This document shows, in pieces, positions 10,051 through 17,286 of a stretch of 33,446 nt of DNA. Numbering within the stretch: position 1 is the first letter of the stretch; each line of letters starts with the position of its first letter. The stretch comes from Opitutaceae bacterium. GTDB lineage: Bacteria > Verrucomicrobiota > Verrucomicrobiia > Opitutales > Opitutaceae. The DNA is taken from contig JAHCLN010000023.1 in the NCBI GenBank assembly GCA_026125215.1, positions 1 to 33,446 on the forward strand, given 5' to 3'. The notes beneath the pieces are model-generated. The model was not told the DNA's origin and did not search any database. It saw nothing but the letters and a program-made list of their open reading frames with translations. The position numbers were made by a program, and so were the translations under genes.

Positions 10051-10506
10051 ATGTCCCACCAAAATCACGACAAGCTGGAGCAGACCATTCACCGCACGTT
10101 GCGGGCGCTGCCCGACCGGCGCGCGCCGCGCTCGCTGGAAGCGCGCGTGCTGGCCGCGATTGCGGCCCGGCAACACCTGCCTTGGTGGCGGCAATCGTTT
10201 GCCCACTGGCCGCTGGCGGCCCGGGCGGCTTTCCTCGTGGTCAGCGCCGTCCTCGCCGCCGCCTTTGCCGTGCTCTGTCTCCGTGCCGCCGCCGGCGCGC
10301 AACCGTCCACCGCGCTGGCCGAGCCGCTGGCGCTTTGGACGCAAATCCGCGCCATCACCGCCGCGATCGGCGATTTCTGCGGCACCGTGCTGCGCAGCAT
10401 CCCGAGCGTGTGGCTCTACGGCGCCATCGCCTTTGTTGGCTGCATGTATGCCACCCTCTTCGGCTTGGGCGCCGCCGCCTACCGCGCCTTCTTTGTCCAA
10501 CGTTGA
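10051..10506 (+). CDS. Two-helix membrane protein, possible anti-sigma factor
   Basis: A 151-residue protein without a family I can name with certainty. The cytoplasm-side N-terminus (1-55) is basic and contains LRALPDRRAPRSLEARVLAAI, followed by WWRQSFAHWPLAARA. Two hydrophobic segments follow (about 58-78 and 120-146) with a short loop between. It lies between an ECF sigma factor (5 nt upstream) and a membrane solenoid/RDD protein (13 nt downstream), so a role in controlling the sigma factor is a reasonable inference. However, the zinc anti-sigma motif HxxxCxxC is absent. It may instead only share a membrane function with the next gene. Confidence 0.6.
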   Translation: MSHQNHDKLEQTIHRTLRALPDRRAPRSLEARVLAAIAARQHLPWWRQSFAHWPLAARAAFLVVSAVLAAAFAVLCLRAAAGAQPSTALAEPLALWTQIRAITAAIGDFCGTVLRSIPSVWLYGAIAFVGCMYATLFGLGAAAYRAFFVQR

Positions 10507-10519
10507 CCCCTGTTTCCTC

Positions 10520-12367
10520 ATGAATCCCTCGCGCTTTCAAAAGTATCGCAGCTCCGTCCTCTGGTTGCTGGGCCTCGGCCTGGTTTCCACCCTCTGGGCG
10601 GCCGAACCGGTGGAGCCGGCCGCTCCCGCAACCGAGCCGGCGGCGCCCGAAGCGGCCGCCCCCGAGGTGGTGACGCCCGAAGCGGTTGCGCCCGAGGCCG
10701 CGGTGCCGGAGGCGGAGGAGCCTGTTCCTGCGCCGGTGCCGCCGGCCGAGGAGCCGGTCATGCGCCGGATTGATGTGGCTGCACCGGCAGCGGTTGAACC
10801 CGCCCCAGAGGAACCGGTCGCCGAAGACCCGGCCGGGCTGGATCCCGATGAACCTGCCGAGGCGCCGGAAGCGGAGAAGCGCACCCACCGGGTGCGGGTC
10901 CGCAGCCAGAATGACATTCCGTTTGGCAGCAACACCGTGGCGGCCGGCAACACCACCCGCGAGGCGGTTTCCATTATGGGTTCCACCGTTGTTGACGGCG
11001 AGGTGGAGCGCGAGGCGGTCTCGATCATGGGCAACACCCGCATCAACGGCTCCGTGGGGCGTGAGGCGGTGGCGGTCATGGGCAGCGTCCATGTCGAAGG
11101 CTCCGTGGGCCGTGAGGTCGTCGCCGTCCTGGGCAATGTCTATGTCAATGGTCCCGTGGGTAACGAAGTCGTGGCGGTCTTGGGCGATGTCGAACTCGGG
11201 CCGGAGGCTGTGGTCGAACGTGACGTAGTGGTGGTGGGTGGCCGGCTCACCCGCGATCCCGGTGCCGTGGTAAAGGGCAATGTGAAGGTGATCACCCTGC
11301 CGATCATCGGCTCGGGCTTCGCGCCGGTGAAAACCTGGATTGAGCGCTGCCTGCTGTTGGGTCGGCCGCTGGCCTTCGGTGAAAATCTGGGCTGGGCCTG
11401 GACGATCGCGATCGGGGTGTTTGCCTTCTATGTCCTGCTGGCCCTGCTTTTTCCGCGCGCCTTTGAAAAGTGTGCCGAGACGCTGGAGCAGCGCCCGGGC
11501 CACTCCCTGCTGGCGGTGGTCCTCACGGTGCTCATCACCCCCGTCCTCATCGTGCTGCTTGCCATCACCGGGGTGGGTGTGCTGCTGATTCCTTTTCTCG
11601 CTGCCGGACTTTTCTTTGCCGGCATCTTCGGCAAGGCGGTCATGCATGCCTGGCTGGGCCGGCGGCTGACCCGTTATTTCGGTCCGGGGCCGGGCTCGCA
11701 TGTGGCCGTGGCCACCTTGATCGGCAGCGGACTCGTGCTGTTGCTCTACACCATTCCCTTCTTCGGTTTCTTCCTCTGGAAGGCGCTGGATGTCATCGGT
11801 CTGGGGGTGGTGGTTTACACGCTGATCCTTGTCACGCGGCGCGAGAAGCCGGCGGCTCCCGCCCCGGTGCCGACGCCCGCGACGGCGGGATTGGCCGCAC
11901 CTGCCGCGTCTCCGGCCATGCCGGTCGTGGCGTCCGGCGGGGCTGAGGCATCCGCGCTGCCTCCCCCGGTGCTGGCGCCGGTGGCCACGGCGCTGCTGCC
12001 CCGTGCCGGTTTTTGGATCCGTATCGCGGCTTCGGCGATCGACATGATTCTGGTCGGGATCGTGGCGGGTTTCGTCAATCTCAGCGGTGCCTTCCCGGTG
12101 TTGTTCGCCGTCTATTGTGTGGTTTTGTGGGCCCTCAAGGGCACCACGATCGGCGGCATCGTGTGCAACCTGCGGGTGGTGCGGCTGGATGACCGCCCCG
12201 TGGACTGGACCGTGGCCATCGTCCGCGCCTTGGGCGGGTTCCTGTCGCTCTTTGTCGCCGGGCTGGGTTTCATCTGGGTGGCTTTCGATCCCGAGCGCCA
12301 GTCCTGGCACGACAAGATCGCCGGCACCACCGTGGTCCATGTGCCCAAGGGCACGTCGCTGGTGTAA
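10520..12367 (+). CDS. Polymer-forming solenoid / multi-helix / RDD fusion protein
   Basis: A 615-residue protein in four parts. (1) A signal sequence, about residues 1-28, ending LWAA. (2) A low-complexity Pro/Ala/Glu stretch to about 125, containing several PEA/PEE units. (3) A solenoid of six units (147-252) with the pattern REAVxxMGxxxxxGxVG, four of 17 residues and two of 19, like bactofilin or polymer-forming proteins that build a beta-helix. (4) A membrane part: helices from about 292 to 440 (including the stretch ITGVGVLLIPFLAAGLFFAG), a Pro/Ala linker, then a C-terminal RDD domain (about 494-612) with GFWIRIAASAID, GTTIGGIVCNLRVV and RQSWHDKIAGT. The solenoid is predicted outside the cytoplasm. 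RDD domains are often linked to ion or solute transport, but the function here is unknown. It is the last gene of the sigma unit, followed by a strong terminator. Confidence 0.75.
   Translation: MNPSRFQKYRSSVLWLLGLGLVSTLWAAEPVEPAAPATEPAAPEAAAPEVVTPEAVAPEAAVPEAEEPVPAPVPPAEEPVMRRIDVAAPAAVEPAPEEPVAEDPAGLDPDEPAEAPEAEKRTHRVRVRSQNDIPFGSNTVAAGNTTREAVSIMGSTVVDGEVEREAVSIMGNTRINGSVGREAVAVMGSVHVEGSVGREVVAVLGNVYVNGPVGNEVVAVLGDVELGPEAVVERDVVVVGGRLTRDPGAVVKGNVKVITLPIIGSGFAPVKTWIERCLLLGRPLAFGENLGWAWTIAIGVFAFYVLLALLFPRAFEKCAETLEQRPGHSLLAVVLTVLITPVLIVLLAITGVGVLLIPFLAAGLFFAGIFGKAVMHAWLGRRLTRYFGPGPGSHVAVATLIGSGLVLLLYTIPFFGFFLWKALDVIGLGVVVYTLILVTRREKPAAPAPVPTPATAGLAAPAASPAMPVVASGGAEASALPPPVLAPVATALLPRAGFWIRIAASAIDMILVGIVAGFVNLSGAFPVLFAVYCVVLWALKGTTIGGIVCNLRVVRLDDRPVDWTVAIVRALGGFLSLFVAGLGFIWVAFDPERQSWHDKIAGTTVVHVPKGTSLV
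10958..11275 (+). repeat. Six tandem in-frame 17-19-codon repeats
   Basis: Four units of exactly 51 nt (10958-11161) encode REAVSIMGSTVVDGEVE and three close variants. Two 57-nt units (11162-11275) follow, beginning NEVVAVLGDVELG and RDVVVVGGRL. They differ at the nucleotide level, so they are old protein repeats rather than a recent slippage array. The constant V-x-x-(M/L)-G and G-x-V spacing fits one coil of a beta-solenoid per unit. Confidence 0.85.
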
Positions 12368-12397
12368 GGCGAACTTTCGACCGCCATTCCCCAGCGC

Positions 12398-12425
12398 AAA
12401 AGGCCGGGCCGGTGCCCGGCCTTTT
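12398..12425 (+). terminator. Intrinsic terminator after the sigma-factor unit
   Basis: AAAAGGCCGGGC (12398-12409) and its exact complement GCCCGGCCTTTT (12414-12425) enclose CGGT. This is a 12-bp perfect stem ending in Ts, 30 nt after the stop of the RDD fusion gene. The A/T flanks make it usable in both directions. Confidence 0.9.
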
Positions 12426-12475
12426 CCTGTGCTGGACTTGGACTCCCCGGGCTCACAGCTTCGCGGCCAAGGCTT

Positions 12476-12961
12476 ATGGCTTCATCACCACTTGTCGGAA
12501 TCATCATGGGGAGCACCTCGGACTGGGAGACCATGCAGCATGCGGCCGCCCAGCTTGAGGCCCTGGGTGTGCCGTTTGAAAAACGGGTCGTCAGCGCCCA
12601 CCGCACCCCGAAGCTCATGGTCAGCTATGCGGAGTCGGCCGAGCAACGCGGGCTGAAAGTCATCATCGCCGGGGCGGGCGGCGCGGCCCACCTGCCCGGG
12701 ATGACCGCCTCGCTCACCACGCTGCCGGTGCTGGGCGTGCCGGTGGAATCCAAAGCGCTCAAGGGGCTCGATTCGCTGCTCTCCATCGCGCAGATGCCGG
12801 GCGGCGTGCCGGTGGCCACCTTCGCCATCGGGAAGGCCGGCGCCATCAATGCCGCGCTGTTCGCCGCGTCGCTGCTGGCGCAGAGCGACCGGAAGACCAA
12901 AAACGCCTGGGAGAGCTTCCGCCGGGCGCAGACCAGGAAGGTGCTGGGGGCGAAACTTTGA
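12476..12961 (+). CDS. purE: N5-carboxyaminoimidazole ribonucleotide mutase
   Basis: A 161-residue class I PurE, which moves the carboxyl of N5-CAIR to give CAIR in purine synthesis. The phosphate-binding GSTSD (residues 12-16), SAHRTP with His42, and [11 protein letters not shown] with His72 are the usual active-site blocks. Length is normal. The ATG at 12476 fits the family start. It is followed 82 nt later by purK, its partner in the same two-step route, so the pair probably works together although the gap is not tight. Confidence 0.96.
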   Translation: MASSPLVGIIMGSTSDWETMQHAAAQLEALGVPFEKRVVSAHRTPKLMVSYAESAEQRGLKVIIAGAGGAAHLPGMTASLTTLPVLGVPVESKALKGLDSLLSIAQMPGGVPVATFAIGKAGAINAALFAASLLAQSDRKTKNAWESFRRAQTRKVLGAKL

Positions 12962-13043
12962 AACGCCGGGTGCGTGAAGGGCGCAGGGCCATTTCACACT
13001 TGCCTTGGCGCTGCGGTTCTCCGCGTTCTTCGCGTTTAATCGC
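12962..13043 (+). repeat. purE-purK gap with a possible dispersed repeat fragment
   Basis: The stretch 13009-13040 contains CTGCGGTTCTCCGCGTTCTT, a unit rich in repeated CTCCGCGTT / CTTCGCGTT words. Similar strings are known to me as intergenic repeats in several bacterial groups. Only one copy occurs in this window, so repeat status is inferred. No terminator is evident. Confidence 0.25.
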
Positions 13044-14207
13044 ATGATTCTCCCCGGCAAAACCATCGGAATCCTCGGTGGCGGCCAACTGGGCCGCATG
13101 CTGGCGCAGGCGGCCACGCAGCTGGGCTACCATGTGCATGTCTTTGAGCCCGTCGGACTAAGCCCGGCCGGAGAGTTGGCCCGCAAGGAGGTCAACGCCC
13201 CTTACGAGGACCTCGCGGCGCTGACGGCTTTTGCGAGGGAATGCGACGTCGTCACCTACGAATTCGAAAACGTCCCGGCCGGCCCGCTGCGCGCCATTGA
13301 GGAGCTCACCCGGCTGCAACCGCACCGGTTGGTGCTCCAGACCTGTCAAAACCGCTCGCGGGAGAAAAACTGGCTGAAAGAGTCGGGATTTCCGCATGCC
13401 CGGTTTGTTGAGTTTCAGCCGGCGGCGGGTGGTGCCACTCCCCCGGACGGCGCCCCGGCGGACTTGGCCGCCGCCATCCGGCAGGTCGGACTGCCCTGTG
13501 TGGTAAAGACGGCGGACTTCGGCTACGACGGCAAAGGCCAGCTGAAGGTGACGGATGAAGCGGGCATTGCGGCCGCGGCCGCGCGCTTTGCCGGGCAGCC
13601 GGTGGTGATCGAGCAGTTCGTGACGTTTGAACGCGAAGTGTCCGTCGTGGTCGCCCGGACCGTCGGCGGCGAGGTGCGGGCGTTTCCCGTCACCGAAAAC
13701 CTCCACGCCAACCACATTCTCGACGTCTCCATCGTGCCGGCGCGGGTGCCGTCCGCTGTCGCGGAGGCGGCCCGCCGGCTGGCCTGTGATCTTGCCGGGA
13801 AGATCGGTTTGGTCGGCGTGCTCGGGGTGGAGATGTTTGTGACATCCGGGGGCGATATCTTGGTGAACGAACTGGCCCCGCGCACCCATAACAGCGGTCA
13901 CTGGACCTTGGACGCCTGTGCGACCTCGCAATTTGAGCAACAGGTCCGGGCCATCTGCGGGCTGCCGTTGGGAAGCGTGGAGGTGAAATCGCCCGTGGTG
14001 ATGGTCAACCTGCTGGGCGAGGTATGGGCCCGGGGTGAACCCGACTGGGCCGGCTTGCTGGCGCAGGACGGCGTCAAACTGCACCTTTACGGCAAGGCCG
14101 AGGCGCGCCCCGGCCGCAAGATGGGCCACTTCACCGTCCGGGCTCCCGATGTGGTTGAGGCTTTGGCCCTGGCCCAAGCCTGCAAACAGCGGCTGATTGG
14201 TTCCTGA
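13044..14207 (+). CDS. purK: N5-carboxyaminoimidazole ribonucleotide synthase
   Basis: A 387-residue ATP-grasp enzyme that carboxylates AIR with bicarbonate and ATP to N5-CAIR, the substrate of PurE. The protein starts MILPGKTIGILGGGQLGRM, the nucleotide-like N-terminal fold of PurK. The ATP-grasp core includes VVKTADFGYDGKGQ and VIEQFVTFEREVSVVVAR, and the C-terminal block has VNELAPRTHNSGHWT. A longer frame opens at 13005, but its extra 13 residues are repeat-like and unlike the family, so 13044 is chosen. No Shine-Dalgarno is visible. A hairpin with a TCGG loop follows the stop. Confidence 0.96.
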   Translation: MILPGKTIGILGGGQLGRMLAQAATQLGYHVHVFEPVGLSPAGELARKEVNAPYEDLAALTAFARECDVVTYEFENVPAGPLRAIEELTRLQPHRLVLQTCQNRSREKNWLKESGFPHARFVEFQPAAGGATPPDGAPADLAAAIRQVGLPCVVKTADFGYDGKGQLKVTDEAGIAAAAARFAGQPVVIEQFVTFEREVSVVVARTVGGEVRAFPVTENLHANHILDVSIVPARVPSAVAEAARRLACDLAGKIGLVGVLGVEMFVTSGGDILVNELAPRTHNSGHWTLDACATSQFEQQVRAICGLPLGSVEVKSPVVMVNLLGEVWARGEPDWAGLLAQDGVKLHLYGKAEARPGRKMGHFTVRAPDVVEALALAQACKQRLIGS

Positions 14208-14213
14208 GCCTTC

Positions 14214-14231
14214 CCGGGTGTCGGCACCCGG
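14214..14231 (+). terminator. Hairpin after purK (weak terminator candidate)
   Basis: CCGGGTG and CACCCGG enclose the stable tetraloop TCGG, 6 nt after the purK stop. No T-run follows, so it may be a weak stop or an mRNA 3'-end stem. A second 8-bp GC-rich stem lies at 14274-14281 / 14291-14298 with a 9-nt loop. Confidence 0.4.
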
Positions 14232-14347
14232 AGTAAGTCGCGGCGTTGATGATCGATTCCGCCCAAGGGCTGGCGCGGGCGAAGGTTACGCGCCCGCGAC
14301 AACCCAGGCGGGCGCGACACCGGGGCGTCATAAAAATTGGTTGATTC

Positions 14348-14364
14348 CCGGCATGGAAATTGCA
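14348..14364 (+). promoter_or_regulatory. Candidate sigma-54 (-24/-12) promoter
   Basis: The site CCGGCATGGAAATTGCA has the invariant GG (14350-14351) and GC (14362-14363) separated by exactly 10 nt, and matches the RpoN consensus at all but two specified positions. Transcription would begin near 14375, about 66 nt before the TonB receptor ATG. The stretch 14400-14440 is A/C-rich and free of stems. No activator gene lies in the window. Confidence 0.5.
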
Positions 14365-14440
14365 TTTGTCATAACCAAGAGAACATGCGGGACCGCCCGC
14401 TCTCTTGCCTAACAACACAACACACAACTGATTAACTACA

Positions 14441-17182
14441 ATGAACAAACATTCCGAAAGGAAGTTTTGGGCACTGCTTTCGCTCGTTTTGAGCCTGGGC
14501 TTTGCCTCATTCGCAGTGGCCCAACCAGCCGCTGCTGACGACGACGACACGGTGGTGCTGGAAAAGTTCACCGTTACCGGCTCGTTGATCCCGATGGCGG
14601 CTGACACTCCGGCCATCCCGGTGTCGGTCATCTCGTCCTTGGACATCCAGAAGTCCGGCGTCTCGGGCGACCTGCTCCAGGTGCTCAAGAAGACCGAGCC
14701 GTTCTTCTACGGCGCCAACAACATTGGCTCCGACAACGGCAACATCTCCTCCGGCTCCTCCAATGGTGGCTCCTCGGTCTCGCTGCGCAATCGCGCGACC
14801 CTGGTGCTCATCAACGGTCGCCGTGCGGCGGTCTCGCCGGTCACCGCTTCGGGTGGCGCCACCTTCGTGGACGTCAGCCTGATCCCGGTTTCCGCCGTGG
14901 AGCGCATGGAAATCCTCTCCGACGGTGCCTCCGCGACCTACGGCTCCGACGCCGTCTCGGGCGTGGTGAACATCATCCTGAAGACCAACTACCGCGGCGC
15001 CGAGGTTGGCGGCCGCTACGGCTTCAGCCCCAACGACGGTGACTATTCCGAGCGCAGCTACTACGGTGTCTTCGGCGCCGGCACGGACAAGACCCAGATC
15101 ACCGTTTCCACGGAGTGGAAGAAGAGCGATCCGCTCATCCAGTTCCAGCGTCCCTTCGGTGTCGGCCAGTTCCGCACCCCGACCTACGCGGGTGTGGTCA
15201 ACATCGGCAACGACTGGTATTACCTGAATCCCAGCCTGAACGCGCCGCCGATGAACACCGACATGACCCCGGCCGAGCTGGTGGCGGCCGGCATCTACCA
15301 GGGTCCGCTCAACCAGACCCAGGCTTCGCAGTTCTTCGACTTGGCGTCCTATCCGACCATGCTCATCAAGGCCCAGCGCCGTGCGGTCGTGGCCGCCATC
15401 GAGCACCGTTTCACGGACACGATCACGCTCTTCGGTGACTACATCTTCGCCGAAACGCGCACGCAGTCCGTCCTCAACGCCCAGCCGGTCGCCGGCAACG
15501 TGTCCGCCGCCACCCCCAGTAATCCGTTTGATCGCACGGTGACGGCCCGCAATCGTTTCATCACCTTCCCGCGTATCTACAACACCGAGAACTTCGCCCA
15601 GCGCGGCGTGGTCGGTGTCAAGGGCGTGCTGGGTGGCACCTGGAACTACGAAGCGGCGGCCAACTTCAACCGCACGGTTTCGAAGTTCCGCAACAACAAC
15701 CTGATTGACGCCGCCGCCTACACCGCGGCGGTCAACAACGGCACCTACAATCCGTTTGCCCGTCAGCAGGCTCCCGGTGTGATCGAAGGCTTCAGCGGCA
15801 CCAGCTTCCGCGACTACACCAGCGAACTCATCGGCTTCGACGTTCGCTTCACCGGCGAAATCATGGACCTGCCCGGCGGCCCCATCTCGGCGGCCATCGG
15901 TGCTGACACCCGGCGCGAGTCGCTCAGCTTCATGAACGACCGCTACGACCAAAGCGGCGGTTGGCTCCAAGCCACCCCCCGCCAGCCCTATTCGGCTGAC
16001 TCGAGCACGGACGGCTTCTTCGCCGAAATCCGCGTGCCGATCTTCGACAAGGGCAACTCCCGCGCCGGCTTCCACGTGATGGACCTCAACATCGCCGCCC
16101 GCAAGGAGCTGTATAACAAGACCACGGATCCGTTCGTGCCGAAATACAGCCTCCGCTGGCTGCCCTTCAACGACGAGTTTGCCATCCGCGGCACCTACTC
16201 GGAATCGTTCAGCGCGCCGACGCTGTTCAACCTCACCGGTCCGATCTCGCAGGGTTTCACGCCCAGCATCAATATCTTCCGGTATGATGCCAACGGCCAG
16301 CCGCTGAACGTCCAGACGGGTTCCCGTCAGTATCGTTCGTCCTCCGGCTCGAACCCGAACCTGCTGCCTTCCGAGTCCCGCAACTGGACCGCCGGTGTGG
16401 TCTGGTCGCCCTCGGGCAAGCTGAAGGGCCTCGAACTGTCGGTTGACTGGTTCAACATCGACGAGCGCGATCTGGCCTCGACCATCTCGTCCACGCTGAT
16501 CGTCAGCGACGTCGAGCAGTTCGGCCCGGCCTCGATCTACGCCCCCTTGGTTCGCTTCGGCGTCAGCCAGGCGGGTGAGACCTACTTCGGCACGGGCACG
16601 GCGGTCACCGCCCCCGGCCAGATGTCCGACAAGCCGTCGGACACGGTCTGGATCACCAACCAGCTGACCAACATCGCCGGCGTTTGGCAGGATGGCGCCG
16701 ACATCAAGGTCTCCTACACGCACGACACCAATTCTTGGGGCGTGCTCTCGGCCCGCCTCTCGGCGGTTTACCTGAACAGCTATGTCATCCAGAGCCTCCC
16801 GACCTCGGCGCCCTTCGACTACGAAGGCAGCTACTCGGGCACCAGCCTGTATGCCAAGTGGCGCGCTTACCTGAACGTGGGCTGGCGCTACAAGAACTGG
16901 ACGGCCGGCATGAACGGCACCTTCATCCCCGGCGTGACCGATGTGGCCTCGCCCGGCAATCCCAAGGTGACTTCCTACCGGACGTTCGACTTCCAGGTCG
17001 GGTATGACTTCCAGGGCTCCAGCAACAAGTGGCTGGAAGGTCTGTCGCTCAACCTCGGCGTGAACAATGCGTTCAACAAGTTCCCGCCGTTCATCGCCTC
17101 GGAAGGCAACCAGAGCCACGACATCAACGCTTACGATCCCATCGGCCGCTTCTTCTTCATGGAAGCCCGTTACAAGTTCTAA
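14441..17182 (+). CDS. TonB-dependent outer-membrane receptor
   Basis: A 913-residue outer-membrane active transporter. Signal peptide residues 1-27 (cleavage AVA before Q). Then an acidic stretch and VVLEKFTVTGSLIP, a likely TonB-box region. The plug domain covers about residues 50-180, with SVSLRNRATLVLINGRR and ERMEILSDGASATYGSDAVS, both typical. The rest is a 22-strand-type barrel ending in the aromatic MEARYKF, with the C-terminal Phe recognised by the barrel assembly machinery. The ligand cannot be told from sequence. Codon use is strongly biased to C-ending codons, suggesting high expression. The upstream region has a sigma-54-like promoter and the downstream end a strong terminator, so it is probably transcribed alone. 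The next gene, a secreted S9 peptidase, may be a functional partner in peptide use, but this is only proximity. Confidence 0.93.
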   Translation: MNKHSERKFWALLSLVLSLGFASFAVAQPAAADDDDTVVLEKFTVTGSLIPMAADTPAIPVSVISSLDIQKSGVSGDLLQVLKKTEPFFYGANNIGSDNGNISSGSSNGGSSVSLRNRATLVLINGRRAAVSPVTASGGATFVDVSLIPVSAVERMEILSDGASATYGSDAVSGVVNIILKTNYRGAEVGGRYGFSPNDGDYSERSYYGVFGAGTDKTQITVSTEWKKSDPLIQFQRPFGVGQFRTPTYAGVVNIGNDWYYLNPSLNAPPMNTDMTPAELVAAGIYQGPLNQTQASQFFDLASYPTMLIKAQRRAVVAAIEHRFTDTITLFGDYIFAETRTQSVLNAQPVAGNVSAATPSNPFDRTVTARNRFITFPRIYNTENFAQRGVVGVKGVLGGTWNYEAAANFNRTVSKFRNNNLIDAAAYTAAVNNGTYNPFARQQAPGVIEGFSGTSFRDYTSELIGFDVRFTGEIMDLPGGPISAAIGADTRRESLSFMNDRYDQSGGWLQATPRQPYSADSSTDGFFAEIRVPIFDKGNSRAGFHVMDLNIAARKELYNKTTDPFVPKYSLRWLPFNDEFAIRGTYSESFSAPTLFNLTGPISQGFTPSINIFRYDANGQPLNVQTGSRQYRSSSGSNPNLLPSESRNWTAGVVWSPSGKLKGLELSVDWFNIDERDLASTISSTLIVSDVEQFGPASIYAPLVRFGVSQAGETYFGTGTAVTAPGQMSDKPSDTVWITNQLTNIAGVWQDGADIKVSYTHDTNSWGVLSARLSAVYLNSYVIQSLPTSAPFDYEGSYSGTSLYAKWRAYLNVGWRYKNWTAGMNGTFIPGVTDVASPGNPKVTSYRTFDFQVGYDFQGSSNKWLEGLSLNLGVNNAFNKFPPFIASEGNQSHDINAYDPIGRFFFMEARYKF

Positions 17183-17214
17183 GCGCGGCTGACCAAGCTC
17201 ATCCGTCTTGTTTC

Positions 17215-17247
17215 AAGCCGGACCCCTTTGCCGGGGTCCGGCTTTTT
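17215..17247 (+). terminator. Intrinsic terminator after the TonB receptor
   Basis: AAGCCGGACCCC (17215-17226) and its exact complement GGGGTCCGGCTT (17233-17244) enclose a 6-nt loop and run into TTTTT (17243-17247). A perfect 12-bp stem, 33 nt after the receptor stop. Confidence 0.93.
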
Positions 17248-17286
17248 CTTGCTCGAAAACCGCGCGGCGAAACCCAGCCTTTGCCC

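Noticed and set aside
10355-12340. Open frame of 661 codons on the minus strand, opposite the RDD fusion
   Set aside because: Composition is His/Arg/Gly-rich and unlike a protein; the plus strand has clear domains and a terminator.
14507-17119. Open frame of 870 codons on the minus strand, opposite the TonB receptor
   Set aside because: It arises from the C-ending codon bias of the receptor gene; the product is Arg/Val/Gly-rich with no motif.
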